Positions 1-5,466 of a stretch of DNA of 9,636 nucleotides are shown here, piece after piece. The stretch covers positions 1 to 9,636 of the forward strand of contig JAEYYP010000172.1 of the NCBI GenBank assembly GCA_023428425.1, given 5' to 3'. Numbering within the stretch: position 1 is the first letter of the stretch; every line of letters starts with the position of its first letter. The notes below the pieces were generated by a model. The model ran no database searches, had not been told where the DNA came from, and saw only the letters and a list, made by a program, of their open reading frames with translations. The position numbers and the translations under genes are program-made. This DNA comes from Pseudomonadota bacterium. GTDB lineage: Bacteria > Pseudomonadota > Alphaproteobacteria > Rhizobiales > Devosiaceae.

Positions 1-604
1 TCATGCCGAAGGTCCCGCGCGCGACCGGCGCGGCCGCAGCGGCGCCCAATGCGCTCTCGCGCTCGTAGGCGGCCAGCCAGCGATCCGCCGGATTGTCCGA
101 TCCCGCGATGGCCAGCGCCGGATCGACTGCCCGGCTGCCAGCGGCGAACACCCATTCGGCCACCGTGGGTAGTCGCCAGGCCTGACCGGTCTTCGCCGAC
201 AGCCAGTGCGCGTAGTCGTTCGCATCCTCGAAGCTGACTCCGGTTACCGGCACGTCCCCTTGGCCGCGTCGCCGCGGCTCGGCCCTGTGGCAGGCGTCGT
301 CCGCCACGCATCTGGCATACTCTGCTGCGCTGACCTGATAGGTCATGATCTCGAGTGGCATGGGGGCTGCCTCGGCGACCAGCGGTCCGTCGGCGACCTT
401 GCCGTCACGCAGGAACTCACCCGGTGCGCGATAGGCAAAGGGCCGCGAGGCCACGATCGTGGTCTGCGGAACGAGGCCGGCAGCGGTCGCCGGGCGAAAG
501 CTCGGGCCGCCGACCTGGAAGCCGATGGTGGTGATGAGGGCGGCCAGCAGCAGACCTGGAAATGCCAGTGCTGCGCGATCGTCACGGGCCTGGGCGGTAG
601 CCAT
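1..604 (-). CDS. nirV: NirV-like formylglycine-generating-enzyme-family protein, partial (C-terminus off the left edge)
   Basis: The visible 201 residues read on the minus strand without a stop up to the window edge. Residues about 11-30 form one hydrophobic segment, probably an uncleaved membrane anchor or signal. From about residue 80 the sequence is typical of the FGE-sulfatase/SUMF1 domain: a conserved PVTGVSFEDANDYAHWLS stretch (119-136) and WRLPTVAEW (143-151). NirV proteins of this family are commonly encoded just after nirK in denitrifiers; a role in NirK maturation or activity has been suggested but is not settled. The gene follows nirK by 57 bp on the same strand, so co-transcription is likely. 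The ATG at 604 has a GAGG Shine-Dalgarno sequence seven bases upstream. The family is clear; the NirV name rests mainly on the neighbouring nirK. Confidence 0.85.
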   Translation of the reverse strand, partial: MATAQARDDRAALAFPGLLLAALITTIGFQVGGPSFRPATAAGLVPQTTIVASRPFAYRAPGEFLRDGKVADGPLVAEAAPMPLEIMTYQVSAAEYARCVADDACHRAEPRRRGQGDVPVTGVSFEDANDYAHWLSAKTGQAWRLPTVAEWVFAAGSRAVDPALAIAGSDNPADRWLAAYERESALGAAAAAPVARGTFGM

Positions 605-661
605 CTCGATGCCTCGCGGGTGGGGCGGCGGCGCGGAAGGCCGGTCGCCGCCAGTTGGTCA

Positions 662-1807
662 TCAGGCGTCGATCGGAGTCGGCGGCAACACCTGGGTCAT
701 CAGGTCGTCGTTCCATTCGCCGCCGACGGTGAAGTGCGCCGTGGCGCCGAGTTCCACCGCCTCGATGAGGTTGTGGTTGACGTAGGCGTAGATGCCCGGC
801 TGCAGGAACGTGTACATCGCGGCTCCCGCGCAGCCGCCCGGGATCAGCCAGGTCTCGAGGTCCGATTCAGGCGGGTTGGCGAACTTGCCGGTGGCCCAGA
901 CATGGTCGCCATGACCGCCGATCAGGTGGGGCCGCGTGTCCCGGTTGGCCTGCGAGTGCACGATCAGCACCGTTTCCCCGACATTGGCCTGCATGGCGTT
1001 CGCACCGGTCAGCGCACCCACCGCGCCGTTGAACACCTCGTGCGTGGGGATCAGCCCGCGCATCACCTGCAGCATGTCGTCGTAGCCTTCGCCGGCCGAC
1101 TCGTAGGTCTTGAAGTTGCCGTCGGCGTCCCTGGGCACGTAGAAGTCCTGCTCGCCCACGTAGAAGACCCGGTCATAGGCCAGCAGCTTGCCCGCCCTGT
1201 CCCTGAGGCCATCGCGCGGCAGCACCATGATGGCGCCGTTCATGCCCGACACCACATGCCACGGGATCATCGGACCGCCCGGCGCACAGTGGTAGACGAA
1301 GACGCCGGCCCGCGTCGCCTTGAAGCGCAGCTTCACCATCTCGCCGGGGTTGATGAGGGTCAGCCCGCCACCGCCAAGCGCGCCGGTCGCGGCGTGGAAG
1401 TCGATATTGTGCTGCATTTCGTTGGTGTCGGGATTGATGAGGGTCAGTTCGACATAGTCGTCCTGGTGCACCACCATCAGGGGGCCGGGCACCGATCCGT
1501 CGAAGGTCATCGCGGGCACGGTGGTGCCGTAGTCGTCGATCACCAGTGGCTTCTCCTCGATGTTCAGCGTGAACTGAACCACCTTGGGCCCACCGGTCGC
1601 GACCTGTTCGTGCGCATGCACGAAGGGCGGCTTCACCAGTTCCACCTGCACGCGCGGCAGATCAGCGAGGGCCGGTGCCGGTCCGGTGGTGACGCCGGCG
1701 TCCTCGGCCACCGCCGGGGTGGCGGCTATCAGGGTGCCGAACACGCCGGCAAAGGCCGCGGCGCCGAGCAGCGTCCGGCGCGAGAGTTCGAGGTGTTCGT
1801 TGTCCAT
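662..1807 (-). CDS. nirK: Copper-containing dissimilatory nitrite reductase (NO-forming)
   Basis: NirK reduces nitrite to nitric oxide in the periplasm, the committing step of denitrification. The 381-residue protein has a Tat-type signal (SRRTLLG, then a hydrophobic stretch ending TPAVA) and two cupredoxin domains. All copper ligands can be placed: type 1 copper by H133, C174, H184 and M189 (in HCAPGG and WHVVSGMNG), type 2 copper by H138, H173 and H345. The catalytic pair is D136 (HNIDFH) and H299 (GGHGD). It belongs to the classic class I form with no fused cytochrome or extra cupredoxin domain. An upstream GTG (1819) and ATG (1813) are in frame; the ATG at 1807 is chosen because GGAG lies six bases before it. 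nirV follows, and pseudoazurin is divergent. An NnrR-type palindrome centred 84 bp upstream probably activates it under low oxygen with NO. Confidence 0.97.
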   Translation of the reverse strand: MDNEHLELSRRTLLGAAAFAGVFGTLIAATPAVAEDAGVTTGPAPALADLPRVQVELVKPPFVHAHEQVATGGPKVVQFTLNIEEKPLVIDDYGTTVPAMTFDGSVPGPLMVVHQDDYVELTLINPDTNEMQHNIDFHAATGALGGGGLTLINPGEMVKLRFKATRAGVFVYHCAPGGPMIPWHVVSGMNGAIMVLPRDGLRDRAGKLLAYDRVFYVGEQDFYVPRDADGNFKTYESAGEGYDDMLQVMRGLIPTHEVFNGAVGALTGANAMQANVGETVLIVHSQANRDTRPHLIGGHGDHVWATGKFANPPESDLETWLIPGGCAGAAMYTFLQPGIYAYVNHNLIEAVELGATAHFTVGGEWNDDLMTQVLPPTPIDA

Positions 1808-1884
1808 TCCCATCTCCACGGGTTCGACAGGCGGGGGAGACGCCCGTTTCGCCAGTGGAGTACGGCGACGGGGCCGCGGTCACT

Positions 1885-1898
1885 TTGTGCCGGCGCAA
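1885..1898. promoter_or_regulatory. FNR/NnrR-type operator upstream of nirK
   Basis: TTGTGCCGGCGCAA is a near-perfect palindrome (one mismatched pair) of the TTGCG-N4-CGCAA type bound by NnrR-like Crp/Fnr regulators. A class II arrangement (box centred at -41.5) would put the nirK transcription start near 1850. The minus-strand sequence TACTCC (1862-1857) then sits where a -10 element is expected. Assigned to nirK by position; the pseudoazurin side has its own box. Confidence 0.7.
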
Positions 1899-1940
1899 GG
1901 AGTGCTGCGACCTTTTGTTCCGCCCTGCGGGACGCGCAGT

Positions 1941-1954
1941 TTGCGCCGGATCAA
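1941..1954. promoter_or_regulatory. FNR/NnrR-type operator upstream of pseudoazurin
   Basis: TTGCGCCGGATCAA combines an NnrR-type half-site (TTGCG) with an FNR-type half-site (ATCAA) around a 4-bp spacer. With its centre at -41.5 the transcript would start near 1989, leaving a leader of roughly 38 bases before the pseudoazurin ATG at 2027. The two boxes in this divergent region are 56 bp apart centre to centre. Confidence 0.68.
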
Positions 1955-2026
1955 AGTGCCATCGGGGCCGGGTGAGCGACATGGCACATGCGGGCACCAG
2001 GGGGTGTCCGGCCCATGGAGAAGAAG

Positions 2027-2461
2027 ATGCGTATCCTGCAACTTGCGGCAGCTGCCGTGTTCACCCTCGCCGTTGCTCCGGCCTTCGCCGCCAACTTCGA
2101 CGTCAAGATGCTGAACAAGGGGGCCGATGGCGCCATGGTGTTCGAGCCCGCCCTGGTCAACGTGGCGGTCGGCGATACCGTGACCTTCCTGCCTACCGAC
2201 AAGGGCCACAACGCCGAGACCATGCCGGAGATCCTCCCCGCCGGCGCCGAGGCCTTCAAGGGCAAGATGGGCGAGGAGATCGTCGTCACCTTCACCGCGC
2301 CGGGCGCCTACGGCATCAAGTGCGCGCCGCACCTCGGGATGGGCATGGTCGGGCTGGTCGTCGTCGGCGATGCACCTGTCGACAAGGCCGCCATCCTCGC
2401 CGTCAAGCTCCCCAAGAAACCGCGCGAGCGCATGGAAGCCATGGTCAACCAGTTGCCCTGA
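2027..2461 (+). CDS. paz: Pseudoazurin (type I blue copper electron carrier)
   Basis: Small periplasmic cupredoxin that carries electrons from the cytochrome bc1/c branch to copper nitrite reductase. The 144-residue precursor has a Sec signal peptide (MRILQLAAAAVFTLAVAPAFA) with predicted cleavage after residue 21, leaving a mature protein of 123 residues, the usual pseudoazurin length. With that cleavage the copper ligands fall at mature H40, C78, H81 and M86, the numbering known for Alcaligenes faecalis pseudoazurin (motif KCAPHLGMGM). Earlier in-frame ATGs exist at 1988 and 2015; the one at 2027 is preferred because GGAG lies six bases upstream and the signal peptide then starts normally. 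It is divergent from nirK, its expected electron acceptor, and has its own NnrR-type box. Gene symbols for pseudoazurin vary between species. Confidence 0.96.
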   Translation: MRILQLAAAAVFTLAVAPAFAANFDVKMLNKGADGAMVFEPALVNVAVGDTVTFLPTDKGHNAETMPEILPAGAEAFKGKMGEEIVVTFTAPGAYGIKCAPHLGMGMVGLVVVGDAPVDKAAILAVKLPKKPRERMEAMVNQLP

Positions 2462-2481
2462 CACCCGGCCTTGGAGGTCGT

Positions 2482-2506
2482 CCCCTGGCGAATGTCCGCC
2501 ACGGGG
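2482..2506 (+). terminator. Possible terminator hairpin after pseudoazurin
   Basis: CCCCTGGCG and CGCCA(C)GGGG pair into a nine-base-pair GC-rich stem with one bulged C and a six-base loop (AATGTC), starting about 20 bases past the pseudoazurin stop. There is no T-run after it, so it may only slow polymerase or protect the 3' end. It lies before the regulator's own operator, consistent with separate transcription units. Confidence 0.45.
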
Positions 2507-2522
2507 CGCCCGGGTCGGCCGC

Positions 2523-2536
2523 TTGACCTTTGTCAA
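2523..2536. promoter_or_regulatory. FNR/FixK/NnrR-type operator upstream of the Crp/Fnr regulator gene
   Basis: TTGACCTTTGTCAA is a perfect inverted repeat (TTGAC-N4-GTCAA), closer to the FNR/FixK consensus TTGAT-N4-ATCAA than the other boxes here. A start site 41.5 bp from its centre would be near 2571, only about 13 bases before the regulator's ATG, so it fits the start chosen for that gene. It could serve autoregulation or control by an upstream FNR/FixK protein. Confidence 0.7.
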
Positions 2537-2583
2537 GTCAGCCTGCGCCCGCCGTGCGACAAGTCGCCGCCAGGGACAACCTG

Positions 2584-3309
2584 ATGCGGACGGGCGCCAT
2601 GCATATCCAGATCCAGCGGGAAGAAGTCGGCCATCTCGAGCTATTCGCCTCGCTGGCCGCCGAGGATCTCGACGAGGTGGTCGGGGCTGCCGCCGGGCGC
2701 CGCTACCACCCCGGTGACGTGGTCTTCGAGCAGGGGGAGCAGGCCACCCACTTCTTCGTTCTCGTCCGCGGCCGGCTGAGGGTCACGCAGGTGACCAGCG
2801 AAGGGCAGCAGGTCGTCATCCGGATGGTCAATCCGGGCGATCTGTTCGGCATCGCCAAGGCCCTCGCCCGGCTCGACTATCCCGGCACCGCCACCGCCGT
2901 CATCGAGAGCTGCGCGCTGTGCTGGCCGATGCGGATGTGGACCGGGCTGCTGCAGCGCCATCCGGCCCTAGCCATGCAGGCCATGCAGACAATGGGCAGC
3001 CGCCTGCTCGAGGCGCAGCAGCGGGTGCGCGAGCTTTCGACAGAGGAAGTCGAACGGCGGGTGGCCCATGCGGTCTTGCGCCTCGCCAACCAGTCCGGCC
3101 GCCGGGAGCGCGATGGTATCCGCATCGATTTCCCCATCTCGAAGCAGGATATCGCCGAATTGACCGGCACGACGCTGCACACCGTGTCGCGCATCCTCAC
3201 GGCGTGGGAGGGCGCGGGCCTGGTCGAGGGCGGCCGCCAGAAGCTGCTGGTCCGCGATCCGCACGGCCTCGTCATGGTGGCGGACGGCCTGCGTCCCGGC
3301 CTGCTCTGA
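2584..3309 (+). CDS. nnrR: Crp/Fnr-family transcription regulator, NnrR/Dnr-like (nitric-oxide-responsive type)
   Basis: A 241-residue protein with the Crp/Fnr layout: cNMP-binding-like beta-barrel (about 18-120, including RYHPGDVVFEQGEQATHFFV), long dimerisation helix (about 122-152) and winged helix (about 155-235) with ISKQDIAELTG then TTLHTVSRIL as recognition helix. It lacks the N-terminal cysteine cluster of oxygen-sensing FNR; its only cysteines are C110 and C113. That, with the nirK neighbourhood, favours the NnrR/Dnr branch, which activates nitrite and NO reductase genes in response to NO, probably through haem. ATG at 2584 has CAGGGA eight bases upstream; a longer reading from a TTG at 2530 would start inside the operator and is rejected. 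The end overlaps the convergent DUF1858 gene by 38 bp. Family certain, subgroup likely. Confidence 0.85.
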   Translation: MRTGAMHIQIQREEVGHLELFASLAAEDLDEVVGAAAGRRYHPGDVVFEQGEQATHFFVLVRGRLRVTQVTSEGQQVVIRMVNPGDLFGIAKALARLDYPGTATAVIESCALCWPMRMWTGLLQRHPALAMQAMQTMGSRLLEAQQRVRELSTEEVERRVAHAVLRLANQSGRRERDGIRIDFPISKQDIAELTGTTLHTVSRILTAWEGAGLVEGGRQKLLVRDPHGLVMVADGLRPGLL

Positions 3310-3496
3310 TCTCGAGTTCCTCCAGCAGCACATCGTAGGAGAGCCCATGCTCTCCGGCCGCGTCGGTCACGGTATGGAACGGCGCGATGGGGCAGCCGAC
3401 ACAGTGCATGCGATTGTCGAGGAACAGCCCGATCGTCGACGGCCAGCGCGACATGATCTCGGCGAGACTCAGGGTGGCGATATCGGTGGTCGGCAT
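3272..3496 (-). CDS. Small DUF1858 / hybrid-cluster-protein-associated redox disulfide domain protein
   Basis: A 74-residue protein without signal peptide, so presumably cytoplasmic. It matches the pattern of the DUF1858 domain (also described as the hybrid cluster protein-associated redox disulfide domain): an N-terminal LAEIMSRWPST region, then DNRMHCVGCPIAPFHTV with C32 and C35 forming a CxxC pair, then a helical DVLLEELE tail. Such domains are found near hybrid cluster proteins and in nitrosative-stress settings; the biochemical role is not established. The in-frame reading extends to 3586, but ATG at 3496 is preferred because GAGGAGG lies eight bases before it and the domain begins there. 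Its 3' end overlaps the end of the convergent regulator gene. A perfect NnrR-type box lies 56 bp upstream, which places it in the same regulon as nirK. Confidence 0.85.
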   Translation of the reverse strand: MPTTDIATLSLAEIMSRWPSTIGLFLDNRMHCVGCPIAPFHTVTDAAGEHGLSYDVLLEELEIRAGRDAGRPPP

Positions 3497-3541
3497 CGGT
3501 CGGTCCTCCTCATGCGAGCCGTAGGACGGAGGGCGCGCGCT

Positions 3542-3563
3542 GTCCTTGCGCCGCCGCAAGGAC
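3542..3563. promoter_or_regulatory. Extended NnrR-type operator upstream of the DUF1858 gene
   Basis: The core TTGCGCCGCCGCAA (3546-3559) is an exact TTGCG-N4-CGCAA palindrome, and the symmetry extends to nine-base arms (GTCCTTGCG and its complement) around CCGC. Reading leftward, a start site 41.5 bp from the centre falls near 3511, and the minus-strand TACGGC (3523-3518) is a plausible weak -10. That leaves a very short leader of about 15 bases with the strong Shine-Dalgarno sequence at its 5' end. The box is about 165 bp from the permease ATG on the other side, so control of that operon is possible but less likely. Confidence 0.75.
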
Positions 3564-3716
3564 GATGTCCGAACAGGTGTCACCACCGCGACTCCGGGCT
3601 ATCGCCGACATTGCGTTTGTCGGGCTTTTCGATCGGCCGCCCCGCGCCTACACAACCTCGCGTCGCGTTGCTGGTCCCGACGGGCCCGGCTACGGTGACG
3701 GAAATGGGGGATCGGC
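3564..3716. other. Divergent intergenic region before the ABC transporter operon
   Basis: No coding region is supported here. It must carry the promoter of the plus-strand transporter run. The most visible structure is a hairpin at 3605-3623, CCGACA and TGTCGG around a seven-base loop (TTGCGTT), followed by GCTTTTC; on the plus strand this looks like a short intrinsic terminator or attenuator. A G-rich Shine-Dalgarno stretch (GGGGGA) precedes the permease ATG. No riboswitch class could be recognised. Confidence 0.4.
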
Positions 3717-4550
3717 ATGAGCCAGGAGTCTGCGAGGTCGGCGCCGGGCGCTGTCTCGGTGGAAGAACTCGAGGCGCGCGGACGGCAACGGCGGCAGCGC
3801 GAGACGACGCTGGTACTCGGCGCGCAGATCATGATCGGCCTGCTGCTGCTCGCCGGGATGTACCTGCTCAACATCACGGCCGGAAAACTGTTCATGCCCC
3901 GGCCCGACGACGTGCTGGCGCAATCGATCCGGCTCTGGTCCGACGGCACCATGCTAAAGGCGCTCGGCGAGTCGGTGACGGTGCTGGTCCTCGGCTACCT
4001 GATCTCGGCCGTAACCGGCATCGGGCTCGGCATCTTCCTCGGCGGCTTCCGGTTTGCCGGTCGGGTGTTCGACCCGTTCGTCAACGCCCTCAACTCCACC
4101 CCCGGCGCCGCCTTCATCCCGTTGATCGTGGTGTGGTTCGGGCTCTACACCGAAGCCAAGGTGGTGCTGGTGTGGAACGCGGCGTTCTTCCCCATCCTCA
4201 TCAACACCGCCGCCGGCATCGCCAATGCCAACCGCGAACTGGTCGAGATGGGCCGCGCCTTCGGCGCCAGCCGCCGCGTGCTGTTCCGCGACGTCATGCT
4301 GCCCGATGCCCTGCCCTCGATCCTCTCGGGGCTGCGCATCGGCGCGGCCATCGCCACCGTCGGAACCGTCATCGCCGAGCTCACCATGGCGCAGTCGGGG
4401 CTCGGCGGCCTCCTCGCCCAGGCCGGTAACCGCTTCCAGATGGACAAGTATTTCGCCGTGGTGATCGTGCTCATGATCCTCGGCACCGCCATCACGGCCA
4501 CACTGCGCTGGGCCGAGCGCCGCATCGGCCGCTGGCGGGTGACGACGTGA
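3717..4550 (+). CDS. ABC transporter inner-membrane permease, SsuC/TauC/NrtB-like
   Basis: A 277-residue integral membrane subunit of an importer of the nitrate/sulfonate/taurine type. After a charged cytoplasmic N-terminus (1-32), hydrophobic segments lie near 33-53, 86-110, 121-143, 146-166, 205-226 and 237-260, as in the binding-protein-dependent permease fold. The EAA-like loop that contacts the ATPase is visible around 177-200 (EMGRAFGASRRVLF, then LPDALPSI). The start has GGGGGA seven bases upstream. Its stop overlaps the start of the ATPase gene by four bases, so the two are translationally coupled. The transported substrate cannot be read from the sequence. The gene is divergent from the DUF1858 gene, and nothing ties it directly to denitrification except position. 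Confidence 0.92.
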   Translation: MSQESARSAPGAVSVEELEARGRQRRQRETTLVLGAQIMIGLLLLAGMYLLNITAGKLFMPRPDDVLAQSIRLWSDGTMLKALGESVTVLVLGYLISAVTGIGLGIFLGGFRFAGRVFDPFVNALNSTPGAAFIPLIVVWFGLYTEAKVVLVWNAAFFPILINTAAGIANANRELVEMGRAFGASRRVLFRDVMLPDALPSILSGLRIGAAIATVGTVIAELTMAQSGLGGLLAQAGNRFQMDKYFAVVIVLMILGTAITATLRWAERRIGRWRVTT

Positions 4551-5374
4551 CCGAGCCGCTCATCTCGCTCCAGAACGTCGGCAAGCTGTTCGGCGACGGC
4601 CAGGTCCGTGCCCTTCGCGACGTGTCGCTCGACGTTCGTCCCGGCGAGTTCCTCTCGCTGGTCGGCCCTTCGGGCTGTGGCAAGACCACCCTGCTGCGCA
4701 TCATCAACGGCCTGATCACGCCCGAGGAGGGTAGCGTCGTCGTCATGGGCGGCAGGCCGCAGCCCGGCCCCGACCTCGCGATGGTGTTCCAGTCGGCTAG
4801 GCTGCTGCCCTGGCGCACGGTCGCCGGCAATATCGAGTTCGCGCTGGCGCTGCGCGGCCACGACAAGGCCGAGCGCCGCCAGCGTGCCCTGGCGCTGCTC
4901 GGTGCCGTCGGCCTCCGCGATTTCGCCGATGCCTTCCCGCACCAGCTGTCGGGCGGCATGCAGCAGCGCGTCGGCCTCGCCCGGGCCCTCGCCGTCGAGC
5001 CCAGGGTGCTGCTCATGGACGAACCGTTCGCCGCGCTCGACGCGATGACCCGCGAGGTGCTCCGCCGCGAACTGCTGCAGATGTGGGCGCGCCGACGCAT
5101 GGCCATCGTCTTCGTCACTCACGATATCGACGAGGCCGTGTATCTCAGCCAGCGCATCGTGCTGCTCCGCCCGCGCCCCGGTCGCATCGACGAAGTCGTC
5201 GACGTGAACCTTCCCGAGCCACGCTGGGAACGCGATCCGCGCGCCACGCCCGCCTTCGCCGACCTGAGGACTCATCTCTGGGACCGCATCCACGCAATGG
5301 CCCGCGACGGCGAGGCGCTCGAAGAACTGGCCAGCGCTTTTCCAATGGAAGTTATTGAAAAACCAAGCCGATAG
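4547..5374 (+). CDS. ABC transporter ATP-binding protein, SsuB/TauB/NrtD-like
   Basis: The 275-residue cytoplasmic ATPase powers the importer formed with the upstream permease. All nucleotide-binding motifs are intact: Walker A GPSGCGKTT (40-48), Q-loop Q82, ABC signature LSGGMQQ (134-140), Walker B VLLMDEP with catalytic E159, and the switch histidine H192 in VTHDIDEA. The LLPWRTV stretch after the Q-loop and the RPRPGRI segment after the switch are typical of the nitrate/sulfonate/taurine family. Translation starts at a GTG that overlaps the permease stop (GTGA). Its partner binding protein is not next to it but two genes downstream, after the DUF1800 and DUF1501 genes. Confidence 0.95.
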   Translation: MTEPLISLQNVGKLFGDGQVRALRDVSLDVRPGEFLSLVGPSGCGKTTLLRIINGLITPEEGSVVVMGGRPQPGPDLAMVFQSARLLPWRTVAGNIEFALALRGHDKAERRQRALALLGAVGLRDFADAFPHQLSGGMQQRVGLARALAVEPRVLLMDEPFAALDAMTREVLRRELLQMWARRRMAIVFVTHDIDEAVYLSQRIVLLRPRPGRIDEVVDVNLPEPRWERDPRATPAFADLRTHLWDRIHAMARDGEALEELASAFPMEVIEKPSR

Positions 5375-5396
5375 ACGAAACCTATCGCACCGATAG
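5369..5396. repeat. Tandem inverted repeat of CGATAG at the ATPase-DUF1800 junction
   Basis: CGATAG (5369-5374, containing the ATPase stop codon), CTATCG (5382-5387) and CGATAG (5391-5396) lie in a row. The last two form a tight palindrome with a 3-bp spacer, and the first two form one with a 7-bp spacer. Only one hairpin can form at a time. The 92-bp gap is the largest in the transporter run. The repeat could be a regulator operator for an internal promoter or a processing hairpin; stems of six base pairs without a T-run make a terminator unlikely. Confidence 0.45.
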
Positions 5397-5466
5397 ATCG
5401 CGGACCGTGTCCCTCCCGCAGTAGCCTGCAAATCCCACCAGCGTTGATTTTCAGGTCACTGCCCCG

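Noticed and set aside
206..1975. 589-codon plus-strand open frame across nirV and nirK
   Set aside because: It lies antisense to nirK, whose copper ligands and signal are intact, and its translation has no family features. Long antisense frames are expected in GC-rich DNA with strong third-position bias.
2530..2583. N-terminal extension of the Crp/Fnr regulator from a TTG codon
   Set aside because: The TTG lies inside the perfect TTGAC-N4-GTCAA operator and has no Shine-Dalgarno sequence, while ATG at 2584 has one and gives the normal family length.
2584..3309. Regulator as an oxygen-sensing FNR
   Set aside because: The N-terminal cysteine cluster that holds the FNR iron-sulfur centre is absent; only C110 and C113 are present.
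3564..3716. Guanidine-type or other riboswitch ahead of the transporter
   Set aside because: A CTGGTCCCGACGGGCCCGG stretch was considered, but conserved core elements of the guanidine-I class could not be lined up, so no riboswitch is called.
3546..4550. The ABC transporter as a certain member of the NnrR regulon
   Set aside because: The nearest box is about 165 bp from the permease ATG and is spaced correctly for the gene on the other side; shared control is possible but unsupported.
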